Shown piece by piece: positions 53,558 through 61,761 of a DNA stretch of 64,000 nucleotides. The notes under the pieces were generated by a model that had not been told where the DNA came from, did not search any database, and saw only the letters and a list, made by a program, of their open reading frames with translations. The first letter of the stretch is position 1. Every line of letters starts with the position of its first letter. The translations under genes and the position numbers were made by a program. Source of the stretch: DATGLG01 sp035294245 (lineage in GTDB: Bacteria; Pseudomonadota; Alphaproteobacteria; JACZXZ01); NCBI GenBank assembly GCA_035294245.1, contig DATGLG010000067.1, positions 1-64,000 of the forward strand, in the 5' to 3' direction.

Positions 53558-54049
53558 ATGACCGAGCAACGCCTCTTTCCCGCCATCGTCCTTGCCGCCA
53601 GCATCGCGGTCTTGGGCGGCGCATTCCTCTTCCAATATATCGGCGGGCTCGCCCCCTGCGTGCTATGCATCTATCAGCGCTATCCTTACGGCATTACCAT
53701 CGCGCTCTCCGTTTTGGCCCTCATCGTCGCGGAGCCACGGATGCGCGCGGGAGCCCTGGCGCTTTGCGGGATCGCCTTCCTCGTGGGGGCGGGAATCGGC
53801 GTGTTTCATGTGGGAGTCGAGCAGCATTGGTGGGAAGGGACGGCCGCCTGCACCGGAAATGTGAGCGCCGGAACCTCCCTCGAGGCCATGAAGGCGCAGC
53901 TTCTCGCCGCCCCGATCGTGCGTTGCGACCGCGTCGCGTGGTCGCTGTTCGGCATCTCGATGGCGGGCTACAATGTGCTGATCTCTCTCGGCCTCGCCGG
54001 CTTTTCTCTCGCGGCGGCGCGCCGAGTGTTTCGGAGAACGGAGCGATGA
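53558..54049 (+). CDS. dsbB: Disulfide bond formation protein DsbB
   Basis: A 163-residue four-helix inner-membrane protein. The first periplasmic Cys pair is in APCVLCIYQRYPY (C-x-x-C) and the second pair is Cys of TAACTGN and of PIVRCDRVAW, as in DsbB. It reoxidises DsbA and passes electrons to ubiquinone, which fits the neighbouring ubiquinone-synthesis gene coq7; the stop overlaps the coq7 start (ATGA). Start at the ATG at 53558; the ribosome site is weak. Confidence 0.93.
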   Translation: MTEQRLFPAIVLAASIAVLGGAFLFQYIGGLAPCVLCIYQRYPYGITIALSVLALIVAEPRMRAGALALCGIAFLVGAGIGVFHVGVEQHWWEGTAACTGNVSAGTSLEAMKAQLLAAPIVRCDRVAWSLFGISMAGYNVLISLGLAGFSLAAARRVFRRTER

Positions 54050-54630
54050 CCGAGAACGAGCCGCTTCCGCGCAGGTCGCCGCAATATACGGCGGAGGACC
54101 GCTGGCCCGGCGATCCCGATCGCGAGGAGCTGGTCGCGCGGACGATCCGCGTCGATCACGCCGGCGAATATGGCGCGATCCGCATCTATGACGGGCAGCT
54201 CGCGGTGCTCGGCCGCTCCGCCGAGGCGGCGACGATCCGCAAGATGGCCGAGCAGGAGCAGCGCCATCTCAAGGCATTCGAGCGCCTGATGGTGGAGCGC
54301 CGGGTGCGACCGACCCTTCTCCATCCGCTCTGGCATGTCGCCGGTTTCGCCCTCGGCGCCGCCACGGCGCTTCTCGGCCCGCGCGCGGCGATGGCTTGCA
54401 CCGTCGCCGTCGAGGAGGTGATCGACGCTCACTACGCCCGACAGGCCGAAGCCCTGGGCGAGGACGAGGCGGCGCTGCGCGAGACGGTCGAGGAATTCCG
54501 GGCCGACGAGGCCACCCATCGCGAGATCGGCCTCGAGCATGGAGCCGAGGCGGCGCCCGCCTATCCGCTCCTCGCCGGCGCGATCAAGACGGCCTCGCGC
54601 CTCGCCATCTGGCTCTCGACGCGGATCTAG
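54046..54630 (+). CDS. coq7: Demethoxyubiquinone hydroxylase (COQ7)
   Basis: A 194-residue di-iron hydroxylase of ubiquinone biosynthesis. The ferritin-like fold's metal ligands are visible as RVDHAGEYGAIRIYDGQL (Glu), EQEQRHLKAFERL (E-x-x-H), CTVAVEEVIDAHY (Glu) and FRADEATHREIGLEHGA (E-x-x-H). It inserts the C6 hydroxyl of the quinone ring. Its ATG overlaps the dsbB stop by four bases, so the two are translated together. Confidence 0.95.
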   Translation: MTENEPLPRRSPQYTAEDRWPGDPDREELVARTIRVDHAGEYGAIRIYDGQLAVLGRSAEAATIRKMAEQEQRHLKAFERLMVERRVRPTLLHPLWHVAGFALGAATALLGPRAAMACTVAVEEVIDAHYARQAEALGEDEAALRETVEEFRADEATHREIGLEHGAEAAPAYPLLAGAIKTASRLAIWLSTRI

Positions 54631-54639
54631 AGCGTCGCC

Positions 54640-55203
54640 TCAGTTCGGATCCAGCTCGGTATCCCAGTAGAGGAAGTCCCGCCAGCTCTCATGGAGGTAG
54701 TTGGGCGGAAAGGCCCGACCGTTCTCCTGCAGCTGCATCGTCGTCGGCTGCATGGGGCGGGCGCGGGGGAACATGCCGGCTTCCTTCGGCAGGCGATTGC
54801 CCTTCTTCAGATTGCAGCCGCCGCAGGCGGTGACGACATTGGACCAGGTGGTGCGGCCCCCGCGCGAGCGCGGCACCAGATGATCGAAGGTCAGCTCCGG
54901 CGTCGGCTTCCGCGCGCCGCAATACTGGCAGCTGAAATGGTCGCGCAGGAAGACGTTGAACCGGGTGAAGGCGGGGCGGCGGCTGGCGGGGATGTATTCC
55001 TTGAGGGAAATCACACTGGGAAGCCGGATCGCCAGGCTCGGCGAATGCACCACCTGCTCGTATTCCGAGACGATATTCACGCGCTCGAGAAAGACGGCCT
55101 TGATGGCTTCCTGCCACGGCCACAGCGAGAGGGGAAAATAGCTGAGCGGCCGGAAATCAGCGTTCAGAACCAGGGCGGGCCAACTATTCGGAGACACCAT
55201 CAA
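54640..55203 (-). CDS. HNH endonuclease family protein
   Basis: A 187-residue HNH protein: a zinc-binding C-x-x-C (CQYCGARKPTPELTFDHLVPRSRGG, including the catalytic His of F-D-H) and the second pair in CGGCNLKKGNRLP. The N-terminus (WPALVLNADFRPLSYFPLSLWPWQEAIKAVFLERVNIV) is typical of a widespread alphaproteobacterial stand-alone HNH family of unknown function. It is convergent with coq7, nine bases apart. Confidence 0.93.
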   Translation of the reverse strand: MMVSPNSWPALVLNADFRPLSYFPLSLWPWQEAIKAVFLERVNIVSEYEQVVHSPSLAIRLPSVISLKEYIPASRRPAFTRFNVFLRDHFSCQYCGARKPTPELTFDHLVPRSRGGRTTWSNVVTACGGCNLKKGNRLPKEAGMFPRARPMQPTTMQLQENGRAFPPNYLHESWRDFLYWDTELDPN

Positions 55204-55332
55204 GCCGCTGCCTCTTCACCTGCGCCATTCTTGTAGAACCATATTGTGACGGCTTGATGATGTGAAGCCCAAAAAACCATGGTTTCCGCCGCCCGACACA
55301 CAATATCTAGTAGCCAATGAGGCGCGCCTGCG

Positions 55333-55998
55333 TCACCTCCCAGCGGCGAAGGCCCGCGCCAGCATCCTCGCTCCCAAGGTGAGGCCGAGCTCGTCGATGC
55401 TATGGCCGAGCCCAGGACGCTCCTGGAGCTCGACGGGGACGCCGAGGGTGGTCAGAATCTCCTTCGCCTGCCGGCTTGCCTCGACGGGAACAATGTCGTC
55501 GGCCTGGCCGTGAACGAGGAGGATCGGCGGCTTTGCCCTGAGGCCGGCGGCGATATCCTCCGCCGCAACGAGGCGGCCCGAATAGCCGAGGACGCAGGCG
55601 CAGGCCCGCTCGCGGCGCAGGGCGACGTAAAGTGCTGTCATCGTGCCTTGCGAGAAGCCGGCGAGCGCGAGCTTGCTGTCGTCGAGCCCGCGCGATGCGA
55701 GGGCCGTGTCGATATAGGCGTCGATCACCGGCGCGACGGCGCGCAGCCCCGCCGCCATCGTTGCGGGATCGCGGTCGATCAGGCTGAACCACTGGCGGCC
55801 GAAGCCGGCATCGCAGGGAAAGGGGCCGTGCGGCGCCAGAAACTCCGCATGGGGAAGCACGCGCGCCCAATAGGGCGCCAGGCTGATGAGGTCGTTGCCG
55901 TCGGCCCCCCAGCCGTGGAGGATCACGACGAGTTGCCGCGGTGGCCCGCCGGCAGCAGGTCGGAAATTGGGTCCGGAGAGATCGAAGAGGTCGGGCAT
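55333..55998 (-). CDS. Alpha/beta-hydrolase, carboxylesterase/phospholipase family (YpfH-like)
   Basis: A 221-residue esterase. The nucleophile elbow is LAGFSQGTM (Ser), the acid is Asp of LVHGQADDIVP and the His is in GLGHSID. LVVILHGWGADGNDLISLAPYW gives the oxyanion hole. The length and motifs fit the YpfH/carboxylesterase 2 group acting on short acyl esters or lysophospholipids. It stands alone between the HNH and glycosylase genes. Confidence 0.92.
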   Translation of the reverse strand: MPDLFDLSGPNFRPAAGGPPRQLVVILHGWGADGNDLISLAPYWARVLPHAEFLAPHGPFPCDAGFGRQWFSLIDRDPATMAAGLRAVAPVIDAYIDTALASRGLDDSKLALAGFSQGTMTALYVALRRERACACVLGYSGRLVAAEDIAAGLRAKPPILLVHGQADDIVPVEASRQAKEILTTLGVPVELQERPGLGHSIDELGLTLGARMLARAFAAGR

Positions 55999-56019
55999 GG
56001 GCAGTTCGCTCGCGCAGTA

Positions 56020-56643
56020 TCAGGTCGGGGCGTTGCTGTAATAGTGCCACATGAGGCGCGCCGCGGTGCTCCGCCATGGGCGCCACGGCTCGGCGATCTC
56101 GATCATGCTGGCGCGGCTCGGCCGCGACGCGAGCCCCTTCAGGCGCTGGACGGCGACTACGACGGCCAGATCGTCGACGGGCCAGATGTCGTGGCGCTTG
56201 AGCGCGAAGAGGAGGTAGATCTCGGCACTCCAGCGCCCGAAGCCCTTGATCGCCGTTAGCGCTGCGATGGCATCCTCGTCGTCCATGCGATGGATGCGCG
56301 CGAGATCGAGGCGATTCTCGGCGATCGCCTCGGCGAGGCCGCGGGCATAGAGGATTTTCTGGCGGCTGAACCCGATCTCCCGTAGCGCATTATCGTCGAG
56401 CGCGAGGAAGCTCTCGGTCGTCAGGACGCCGACGCGCTCGAGCAGCCGCCGGCGGATGGCATTGGCCGAGGCGGTGGAAAGCTGCTGCGCAAGGATAATG
56501 TTGAGGAGCGTGGCGAAGCCGCGGCTGCGCGGACGCAATTGCGGCGTTCCCGCCTCGCGGTGGGCACGGGCGAGATCGGGGTCGCGGCGGCTGAGTTCCG
56601 CCAGCGCCTCCTCCAGGACGGCGCGACTGAAGCGGCGGGCCAT
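56020..56643 (-). CDS. DNA-3-methyladenine glycosylase II (AlkA-like)
   Basis: A 207-residue helix-hairpin-helix glycosylase, shorter than E. coli AlkA since it lacks the N-terminal beta domain. The HhH reads LTAIKGFGRWSAEIYLLFAL and the catalytic Asp is in IWPVDDLAV. It removes alkylated purines. The ATG at 56641-56643 has GGGAGG upstream. It is divergent from gluQRS. Confidence 0.92.
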   Translation of the reverse strand: MARRFSRAVLEEALAELSRRDPDLARAHREAGTPQLRPRSRGFATLLNIILAQQLSTASANAIRRRLLERVGVLTTESFLALDDNALREIGFSRQKILYARGLAEAIAENRLDLARIHRMDDEDAIAALTAIKGFGRWSAEIYLLFALKRHDIWPVDDLAVVVAVQRLKGLASRPSRASMIEIAEPWRPWRSTAARLMWHYYSNAPT

Positions 56644-56700
56644 GGGTCCTCCCTCAGGGGCGTCTTCCCTTAGCGTAAACTTTATCGTACTGCCACAGCC

Positions 56701-57585
56701 ATGATCGATTCGCTCCGCGTCGTCACCCGCTTCGCGCCGAGCCCGACAGGGCGCCTCCATCTCGGTCATGCCCATGCCGCGCTTTTCGCCTGGCGCGCGG
56801 CGCGCGAAGCGGGTGGGCGTTTCCTCCTGCGCATCGAGGATATCGATCGCGGGCGCTGCCGCGCCGAATATGAAAGCGCGATCCTCGCCGACCTCGCCTG
56901 GCTCGGCCTGACCTGGGGAACCCCCGTGCGACGCCAATCGGCGCATATGGCCGATTACGAATCGGCCTTGGCGCGCCTCGACGATCTTGGGCTCCTCTAT
57001 CCCTGCTTCTGCACCCGTGCCACGATCCGCGCCGAGGTCGCGCGAGCCGGAGCAGCGCCCCACGAGGCCGGGGAGCGTTATCCGGGCACCTGCCGCGCCC
57101 TGTCGCCGGCCCGGCGCGCCGCCCGCATCGCCGCGGGCGAGATCTATGCCTTGCGCCTCGATATGGCGGCGGCGGTGGCGCGCACGGGACGGCTTACCTG
57201 GCTCGACTGCGCCCGCGGCGAGCAGGTGGCCCAACCGGAGCGCTTCGGCGACGTGGTGCTCGCGCGGAAGGCAATGCGTACGAGCTATCATCTCGCCGTC
57301 ACCGTGGATGACGCCTTGCAAGGGGTTACCCTGGTGACGCGCGGCGAGGATCTCTTCGCCGCGACAGACGTTCATCGCCTGCTGCAGGCCCTGCTCGGAT
57401 TCGCCACGCCAACCTACCATCATCATCAGCTCCTCATCGACGCAAGCGGCCGACGCCTCGCCAAGCGCGATCAGGCGATGACCATTGCAGCTCTGCGCGA
57501 ATCCGGGCTGACGGCCGCCGAAGTCCGCGCGCTTGCGGGATTCGCTGACGCCGCGGCCATCGGGCCTATTGGTGCAGGCCCTTGA
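56701..57585 (+). CDS. gluQ: Glutamyl-Q tRNA(Asp) synthetase
   Basis: A 294-residue paralogue of glutamyl-tRNA synthetase without the anticodon-binding half. RFAPSPTGRLHLGHAHAALFAW contains the HIGH-type signature, RLAKRD the KMSKS equivalent, and CFCTR with YPGTCR the zinc site. It glutamylates queuosine in tRNA-Asp. Its last 20 bases overlap the convergent NUDIX gene. Confidence 0.95.
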   Translation: MIDSLRVVTRFAPSPTGRLHLGHAHAALFAWRAAREAGGRFLLRIEDIDRGRCRAEYESAILADLAWLGLTWGTPVRRQSAHMADYESALARLDDLGLLYPCFCTRATIRAEVARAGAAPHEAGERYPGTCRALSPARRAARIAAGEIYALRLDMAAAVARTGRLTWLDCARGEQVAQPERFGDVVLARKAMRTSYHLAVTVDDALQGVTLVTRGEDLFAATDVHRLLQALLGFATPTYHHHQLLIDASGRRLAKRDQAMTIAALRESGLTAAEVRALAGFADAAAIGPIGAGP

Positions 57586-58411
57586 CGATCTCGAGATAAT
57601 CGGGGTCCTCGGGCGAGATCAGGCCGTGATTCACGAGGAAATGGATGATGACGAGATTGCAGTTGAACTTGAATTCCGTCGTCCTGCCGACGACCTCCAT
57701 CACCTTCTCGATCGGCCACAGCATGAACTCGGCGATCTCCCCGTCGGTGTTGCGCGGCGTGAAATCCGCGGGCATCTCGAGCTCGTAGACGAATTGCACG
57801 TCGGGCTTGAGGCCCTCCTCGGTCTCGACAGCGTAGCTGATGGCGCCAACGGGAATCGCGCGACGCGCGAGCGCCTCCGGAATCGCGGCCTCCTCGGCGC
57901 ATTCCTTGATGAGATTGTCCATGAGGGAGATGCCGTCGGGCTGCCCGCCGGCGACAACGTTGTCGAGCATGCCGGGGAAGGTCGGCTTGTCGAAGGCGCG
58001 GCGCCCGATCCACATGTAATAGTGCCCGTCCCGCCGCAGAAAGCCGTTCATGTGGACGCCATAGGCGCGAATGCCGAAATGAGGAACCGCGGCGCGCTCC
58101 ATCGCCATGAGCGCCGGCCGGCCCCAGGCGAGCGTTACCGGATAGCGCTCTTCGCGCCAGCCGCGGATGATGCCCTTCCCTTGCAGCACGCGCAGCGCCT
58201 CGTCCACGGCCTTCGTTCGCGACTCGGGCGTCTCCAGTCGCGGCGATAGGACCACCGCTTCTTCCCGCAGCTCGAACAGCTTCGGAAAGGCGGCGAGCTC
58301 GTCGAGGAACGGGCGCTTCACCCAGCCGACCCGATGGCCGCCGACGATGAAGGGGCGGAAATGCGCCATGTCGCGCGTATTGCACTCGCGGATGCGATCG
58401 AGAAAGCTCAC
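57566..58411 (-). CDS. NUDIX hydrolase with DUF4743 N-terminus
   Basis: A 281-residue protein: an N-terminal DUF4743 region (RECNTRDMAHFRPFIVGGHRVGWV) followed by a NUDIX fold (about 115-265) with the box GGQPDGISLMDNLIKECAEEAAIP. The fungal and plant relatives dephosphorylate damaged thiamine diphosphates or related pyrophosphates. The start is GTG at 58409-58411. It overlaps gluQRS tail to tail. Confidence 0.9.
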   Translation of the reverse strand: MSFLDRIRECNTRDMAHFRPFIVGGHRVGWVKRPFLDELAAFPKLFELREEAVVLSPRLETPESRTKAVDEALRVLQGKGIIRGWREERYPVTLAWGRPALMAMERAAVPHFGIRAYGVHMNGFLRRDGHYYMWIGRRAFDKPTFPGMLDNVVAGGQPDGISLMDNLIKECAEEAAIPEALARRAIPVGAISYAVETEEGLKPDVQFVYELEMPADFTPRNTDGEIAEFMLWPIEKVMEVVGRTTEFKFNCNLVIIHFLVNHGLISPEDPDYLEIVKGLHQ

Positions 58412-58716
58412 GGGTGCCGTCTCCCCGAGGATGTGGGGGGTGATCTAAGCGGCTTCATTGCGGGCGCGCAAGCCGCCGGCTGTGGCATCGCCGTGACCCA
58501 GGCGCACGGTCATGGCCGAGTTGAGCGAGATTTTCTGGCCAAAAACGGAGAGCCTATCGAGCTGCCGCTCGAGACAACGGGTCGCGCAATAACGAGCCGC
58601 AGCAATCCCCTCGATTAGCGCGTATCATGTCAGGCTCACGCCAAGAGGCGCTCTATAGTAGAGCCATTGCATAGTAGGCCCATTGCCGACATGGGATCGT
58701 TCGAGAGGAAGCGACG
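58412..58716. other. Intergenic region upstream of the FAD-oxidase operon
   Basis: There is no gene in these 305 bases. Near the right end are two tandem 16-base copies at 58656-58671 and 58672-58687. Both begin TAGTAG and continue with a CCATTGC core; they match at 13 of 16 positions. They lie 30-60 bases before the oxidase start and could be operator or activator sites. Confidence 0.5.
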
Positions 58717-60087
58717 ATGGCGGCCCAGCGGTTTGACATTGCCGTCATAGGCGCCGGCATCGTCGGTATCGCATGCGCGTACTATCTGGCGCTCGCCAAG
58801 AGGCGGCCGAAGGTCACGCTCATCGACCCGCTTGCCCCGATGAGTCTCACCTCCGCCGCATCGGGTGAGAACTATCGCAATTGGTGGCCACATCCGGTCA
58901 TGACGGCCTTCACCGACTACAGCATCGATCTGATGGAGGTGATATCGGACGAGAGCGACAATCGGCTCCGCATGACGCGGCGGGGCTACGCCCTGGCAAC
59001 GCGCCGCGCCGCGCCGGAGCCTCTCATTCGCCAGCTCTACGAGGGGTATGGCTCGCAAGGTGCCGCAAAGATCCGCATCCACGAGAAAGGAGCCGGGTCC
59101 ATCTATCAGCCAGCCTTGTCGGCCGACTGGCACATAGCGCCGGACGGCGTCGACGTCATCCAGGACCGAAGCATCATCGCGCAGCATTTTCCAAGCTTCG
59201 ATCGGGAGGTTGCGACCATTCTGCATATCCGCCGCGCAGGCGACATCAGCGGGCAGCAGCTTGGCAGCTACATGATCGAGCGCGTTCACGCCATGGGAGG
59301 CAGGCTCACCCAAGGGCGGGTGGTGGCGGTGCAACGCGCAACGCCCTTCGAGCTCGCGGTGGCGAATGAAGAGGGCACGGCATCCCTGCGGGCCGACATC
59401 CTGATAAACGCCGCCGGTCCCTACGTCCCCGAAATCGCTGCGCTTCTCGGTGAGACCCTTCCACTCGCCAATGTCTTCCAGCAGAAAATCGCCTTCGAGG
59501 ATGTGCACGGCGTCATCAGCCGACAGATGCCGTTCTCGATCGACCTGGATGGCCAGGTCATCGACTGGACCAAGGATGAGCGGGCGGTACTTGCCGACGA
59601 TCCCGCGACCAAATGGTTGACGGAGCTCATGCCCGGCGCCATTCACTGCCGCCCCGATGGCGGCGAGCATGGTCGTTGGATCAAGCTCGGGTGGGCCTAC
59701 AACCGTCACCCGTCGGCGCCCGGGCCCGATCTTCCGCTCGATCCGAGCTTTCCTGAGATCGTGCTTCGGGGCGCAAGCAGGCTGAACCCGGGGCTTCGCG
59801 CTTATTACGGGCGGCGGCCCAGCCGGGTGTCCCACTACGGCGGCTATTACACGATGACCAAGGAGAACTGGCCATTGATTGGGCCCATGGCAACCAAGGA
59901 CGCCTACATCGCCGGGGCCCTGTCCGGTTACGGGACCATGGCCGCTTGCGCGACGGGCGCCTTGGTCGCGGCCTGGGTCCACGGCGAACCGCTTCCAGGC
60001 TTTGCGCGTCCGCTCAGCCTGGCACGCTATGGCGACAAGAGCTTGATGCAGCGCTTGCTCTCGACCGAAAACACGGGCGTGCTTTGA
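58717..60087 (+). CDS. FAD-dependent oxidoreductase (DAO family)
   Basis: A 456-residue D-amino-acid-oxidase-fold protein. The FAD dinucleotide site is FDIAVIGAGIVGIACAYYLAL; ILINAAGPYVPEIAALLG and the C-terminal AGALSGYGTMAACATGALVAAW are family features. Substrates are usually N-methylated or simple amino acids. GAGAGGAAG precedes the ATG. It heads a small cluster with a phosphodiesterase-like and an RraA-like gene. There is no signal peptide. Confidence 0.9.
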   Translation: MAAQRFDIAVIGAGIVGIACAYYLALAKRRPKVTLIDPLAPMSLTSAASGENYRNWWPHPVMTAFTDYSIDLMEVISDESDNRLRMTRRGYALATRRAAPEPLIRQLYEGYGSQGAAKIRIHEKGAGSIYQPALSADWHIAPDGVDVIQDRSIIAQHFPSFDREVATILHIRRAGDISGQQLGSYMIERVHAMGGRLTQGRVVAVQRATPFELAVANEEGTASLRADILINAAGPYVPEIAALLGETLPLANVFQQKIAFEDVHGVISRQMPFSIDLDGQVIDWTKDERAVLADDPATKWLTELMPGAIHCRPDGGEHGRWIKLGWAYNRHPSAPGPDLPLDPSFPEIVLRGASRLNPGLRAYYGRRPSRVSHYGGYYTMTKENWPLIGPMATKDAYIAGALSGYGTMAACATGALVAAWVHGEPLPGFARPLSLARYGDKSLMQRLLSTENTGVL

Positions 60088-60142
60088 TGCATCTCGCGTT
60101 TCCGGTGGAGGTGGGCTTTAACGGTCATCCCGCGAGGTCGAG

Positions 60143-60964
60143 ATGATGCAAAGAGCGGAGGCGGGCCGGGTCATCCTGCTGCTGATCGACGGTCTCGGCT
60201 ATGAGACGGCCGTACGCCATTGCGGCTATCTCGAGGGATTGGTGCAAGCCGGCGCCGCCCGGCGCTGGCGGATGCGGACGGCGCTGCCGAGCCTGTCTCG
60301 CCCGCTCTATGAGACGGTGCTCACAGGCTTGGCACCTCACGATCACGGCGTCACGAGCAACGACGTCTGCCGGCTGTCACGCGTCGACCACGTCTTTGGC
60401 GTCGCGCGGCGCCATGGCCGGCGCACGGGGGCGGCAGCCTATGCCTGGATCTCCGAGCTTTACAACCGGGCCCCCTTCGACCCGCGGCGGGACATCGAGT
60501 GCGACGACGAGGCAAAGCCCATTCAGCATGGGCGCTTTTATCTCCACGAGAGCTATCCGGATCGCGATCTTCTCTACCAGGCTGCCGCGCTGATCGACCG
60601 CCGCCGTCCCGATTTTATGCTTATTCACCCTATGGGGTGCGACATGATCGGCCATAAGTTCGGGAGCGACTCGCCGGAATATCGCACCCAGGCCAGCAAG
60701 CTCGATTCCCTGCTGGCGGCACTCATCCCCGATTGGCGCGCGGATGGCTACGACGTGCTTGTCACCGCCGATCACGGCATGAACGCCGACGGATATCATG
60801 GCGGTACGCTCGATGATGTGTGCCGTGTGGCCTTCTATCATATCGGGCATCCGGAAGGCGGCAGCGTCGGGCAGGAGGTCTCCCAGCTTTCCGTGGCACC
60901 GACCATCCTTACCCTGATGGGCCTTCCCATCCCGGACGCGATGCGCGCACCGGCGCTGGGCTGA
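60143..60964 (+). CDS. Alkaline-phosphatase-superfamily phosphodiesterase/pyrophosphatase
   Basis: A 273-residue protein of the nucleotide pyrophosphatase/phosphodiesterase group. The metal ligands are Asp of ILLLIDGLGY, the nucleophile candidate Ser of ALPSLSRP, Asp and His of GCDMIGHKFG, and the Asp-His of TADHGMN with the later His of GYHGGTLDD. It is short for the group, with no signal peptide. It follows the FAD oxidoreductase gene by 55 bases on the same strand. The substrate is unknown. Confidence 0.87.
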   Translation: MMQRAEAGRVILLLIDGLGYETAVRHCGYLEGLVQAGAARRWRMRTALPSLSRPLYETVLTGLAPHDHGVTSNDVCRLSRVDHVFGVARRHGRRTGAAAYAWISELYNRAPFDPRRDIECDDEAKPIQHGRFYLHESYPDRDLLYQAAALIDRRRPDFMLIHPMGCDMIGHKFGSDSPEYRTQASKLDSLLAALIPDWRADGYDVLVTADHGMNADGYHGGTLDDVCRVAFYHIGHPEGGSVGQEVSQLSVAPTILTLMGLPIPDAMRAPALG

Positions 60965-61058
60965 TCCGCCGCATCCGTGATGCAGGTGTGCGGCAGGGTC
61001 GGTTGTGGCAATCTTTTAGAGCCACCGAGCTATTTCTCACCCGACAGGAGAATCATCA

Positions 61059-61760
61059 ATGACGGCCGATGCCAAGATCGTCGAGACACTCTCCAAGGTC
61101 ACGACGGCGACAATAACGACGATCCTTTTGAAGAAGGGCCTGCGCAATGTTTGGATCCGCGGCACGCGACCGCTGCGCCCCGGTCAGCCGCGCCTCATCG
61201 GGCGTGCATTCACGTTGCGCTTTGTGCCGGCGCGCGAAGACCTCGCCACCCCCGAGTCCTGGTCTTCGCCGAAATCGACGCGCGCCGCCATCGAGGCCAT
61301 GCCGGAAGGCTGCATCGCCGTCGTCGACGCGATGGGCACCACCGACGCGGGCATCTTCGGCGATATTCTGTGCGCCCGCATGGCGAAGAAGGGGGTTGCA
61401 GCGCTGATCACCGACGGTGTCGTGCGCGACGCGGCCGGCGTGTTGAAGACCGGCCTTCCGGTATGGTGTCAGGGTGCGGCGGCGCCGCCGTCGGTCGCCG
61501 GGCTCACTTTCGTGAACTGGCAGGAGCCGATCGCCTGTGGCGGCGTCGCGGTATTCCCAAACGATATGATCGTCGTAGACGACGATGGGGCGGCACTGAT
61601 CCCGGCCGGGCTCGTCGATGCCGTAGCTGAGCTCGCTCCGGAGCAGGAGAGGCTCGAAGGCTGGATCATGGACGAGGTTCAGGCGGGTGCACCGCTCCCG
61701 GGGCTCTATCCGCCGAATGCCGAGAATAAGGCGCGCTACGAGGCGACGAAGCGCCGCTAG
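61059..61760 (+). CDS. RraA-like aldolase/demethylmenaquinone methyltransferase family protein
   Basis: A 233-residue RraA-family protein: IGRAFTLRFVPAREDLA, the core CIAVVDAMGTTDAGIFGDILCARMAKKGVAALITDGVVRDAAGVLKTGLPVW with the metal/substrate Arg-Asp (VVRDAAG), and DMIVVDDDGAALIPA. Family members are either RNase E inhibitors or 4-hydroxy-4-methyl-2-oxoglutarate/oxaloacetate aldolases. The longer N-terminus and the conserved R-D pair favour an aldolase-like enzyme. AGGAG precedes the ATG. Confidence 0.9.
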   Translation: MTADAKIVETLSKVTTATITTILLKKGLRNVWIRGTRPLRPGQPRLIGRAFTLRFVPAREDLATPESWSSPKSTRAAIEAMPEGCIAVVDAMGTTDAGIFGDILCARMAKKGVAALITDGVVRDAAGVLKTGLPVWCQGAAAPPSVAGLTFVNWQEPIACGGVAVFPNDMIVVDDDGAALIPAGLVDAVAELAPEQERLEGWIMDEVQAGAPLPGLYPPNAENKARYEATKRR

Positions 61761-61761
61761 T

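Noticed and set aside
53665..54045. Long upstream extension of coq7
   Set aside because: It overlaps dsbB in another frame; the ATG at 54046 with ATGA coupling gives the correct COQ7 length.
56644..57426. Long upstream extension of the AlkA-like protein
   Set aside because: It is antisense to gluQRS; the ATG at 56643 has a GGGAGG site and starts the recognisable domain.
58636..59982. 448-codon open frame antisense to the FAD oxidase gene
   Set aside because: Typical GC-rich antisense frame; the plus strand encodes a clear DAO-family protein with FAD motif.
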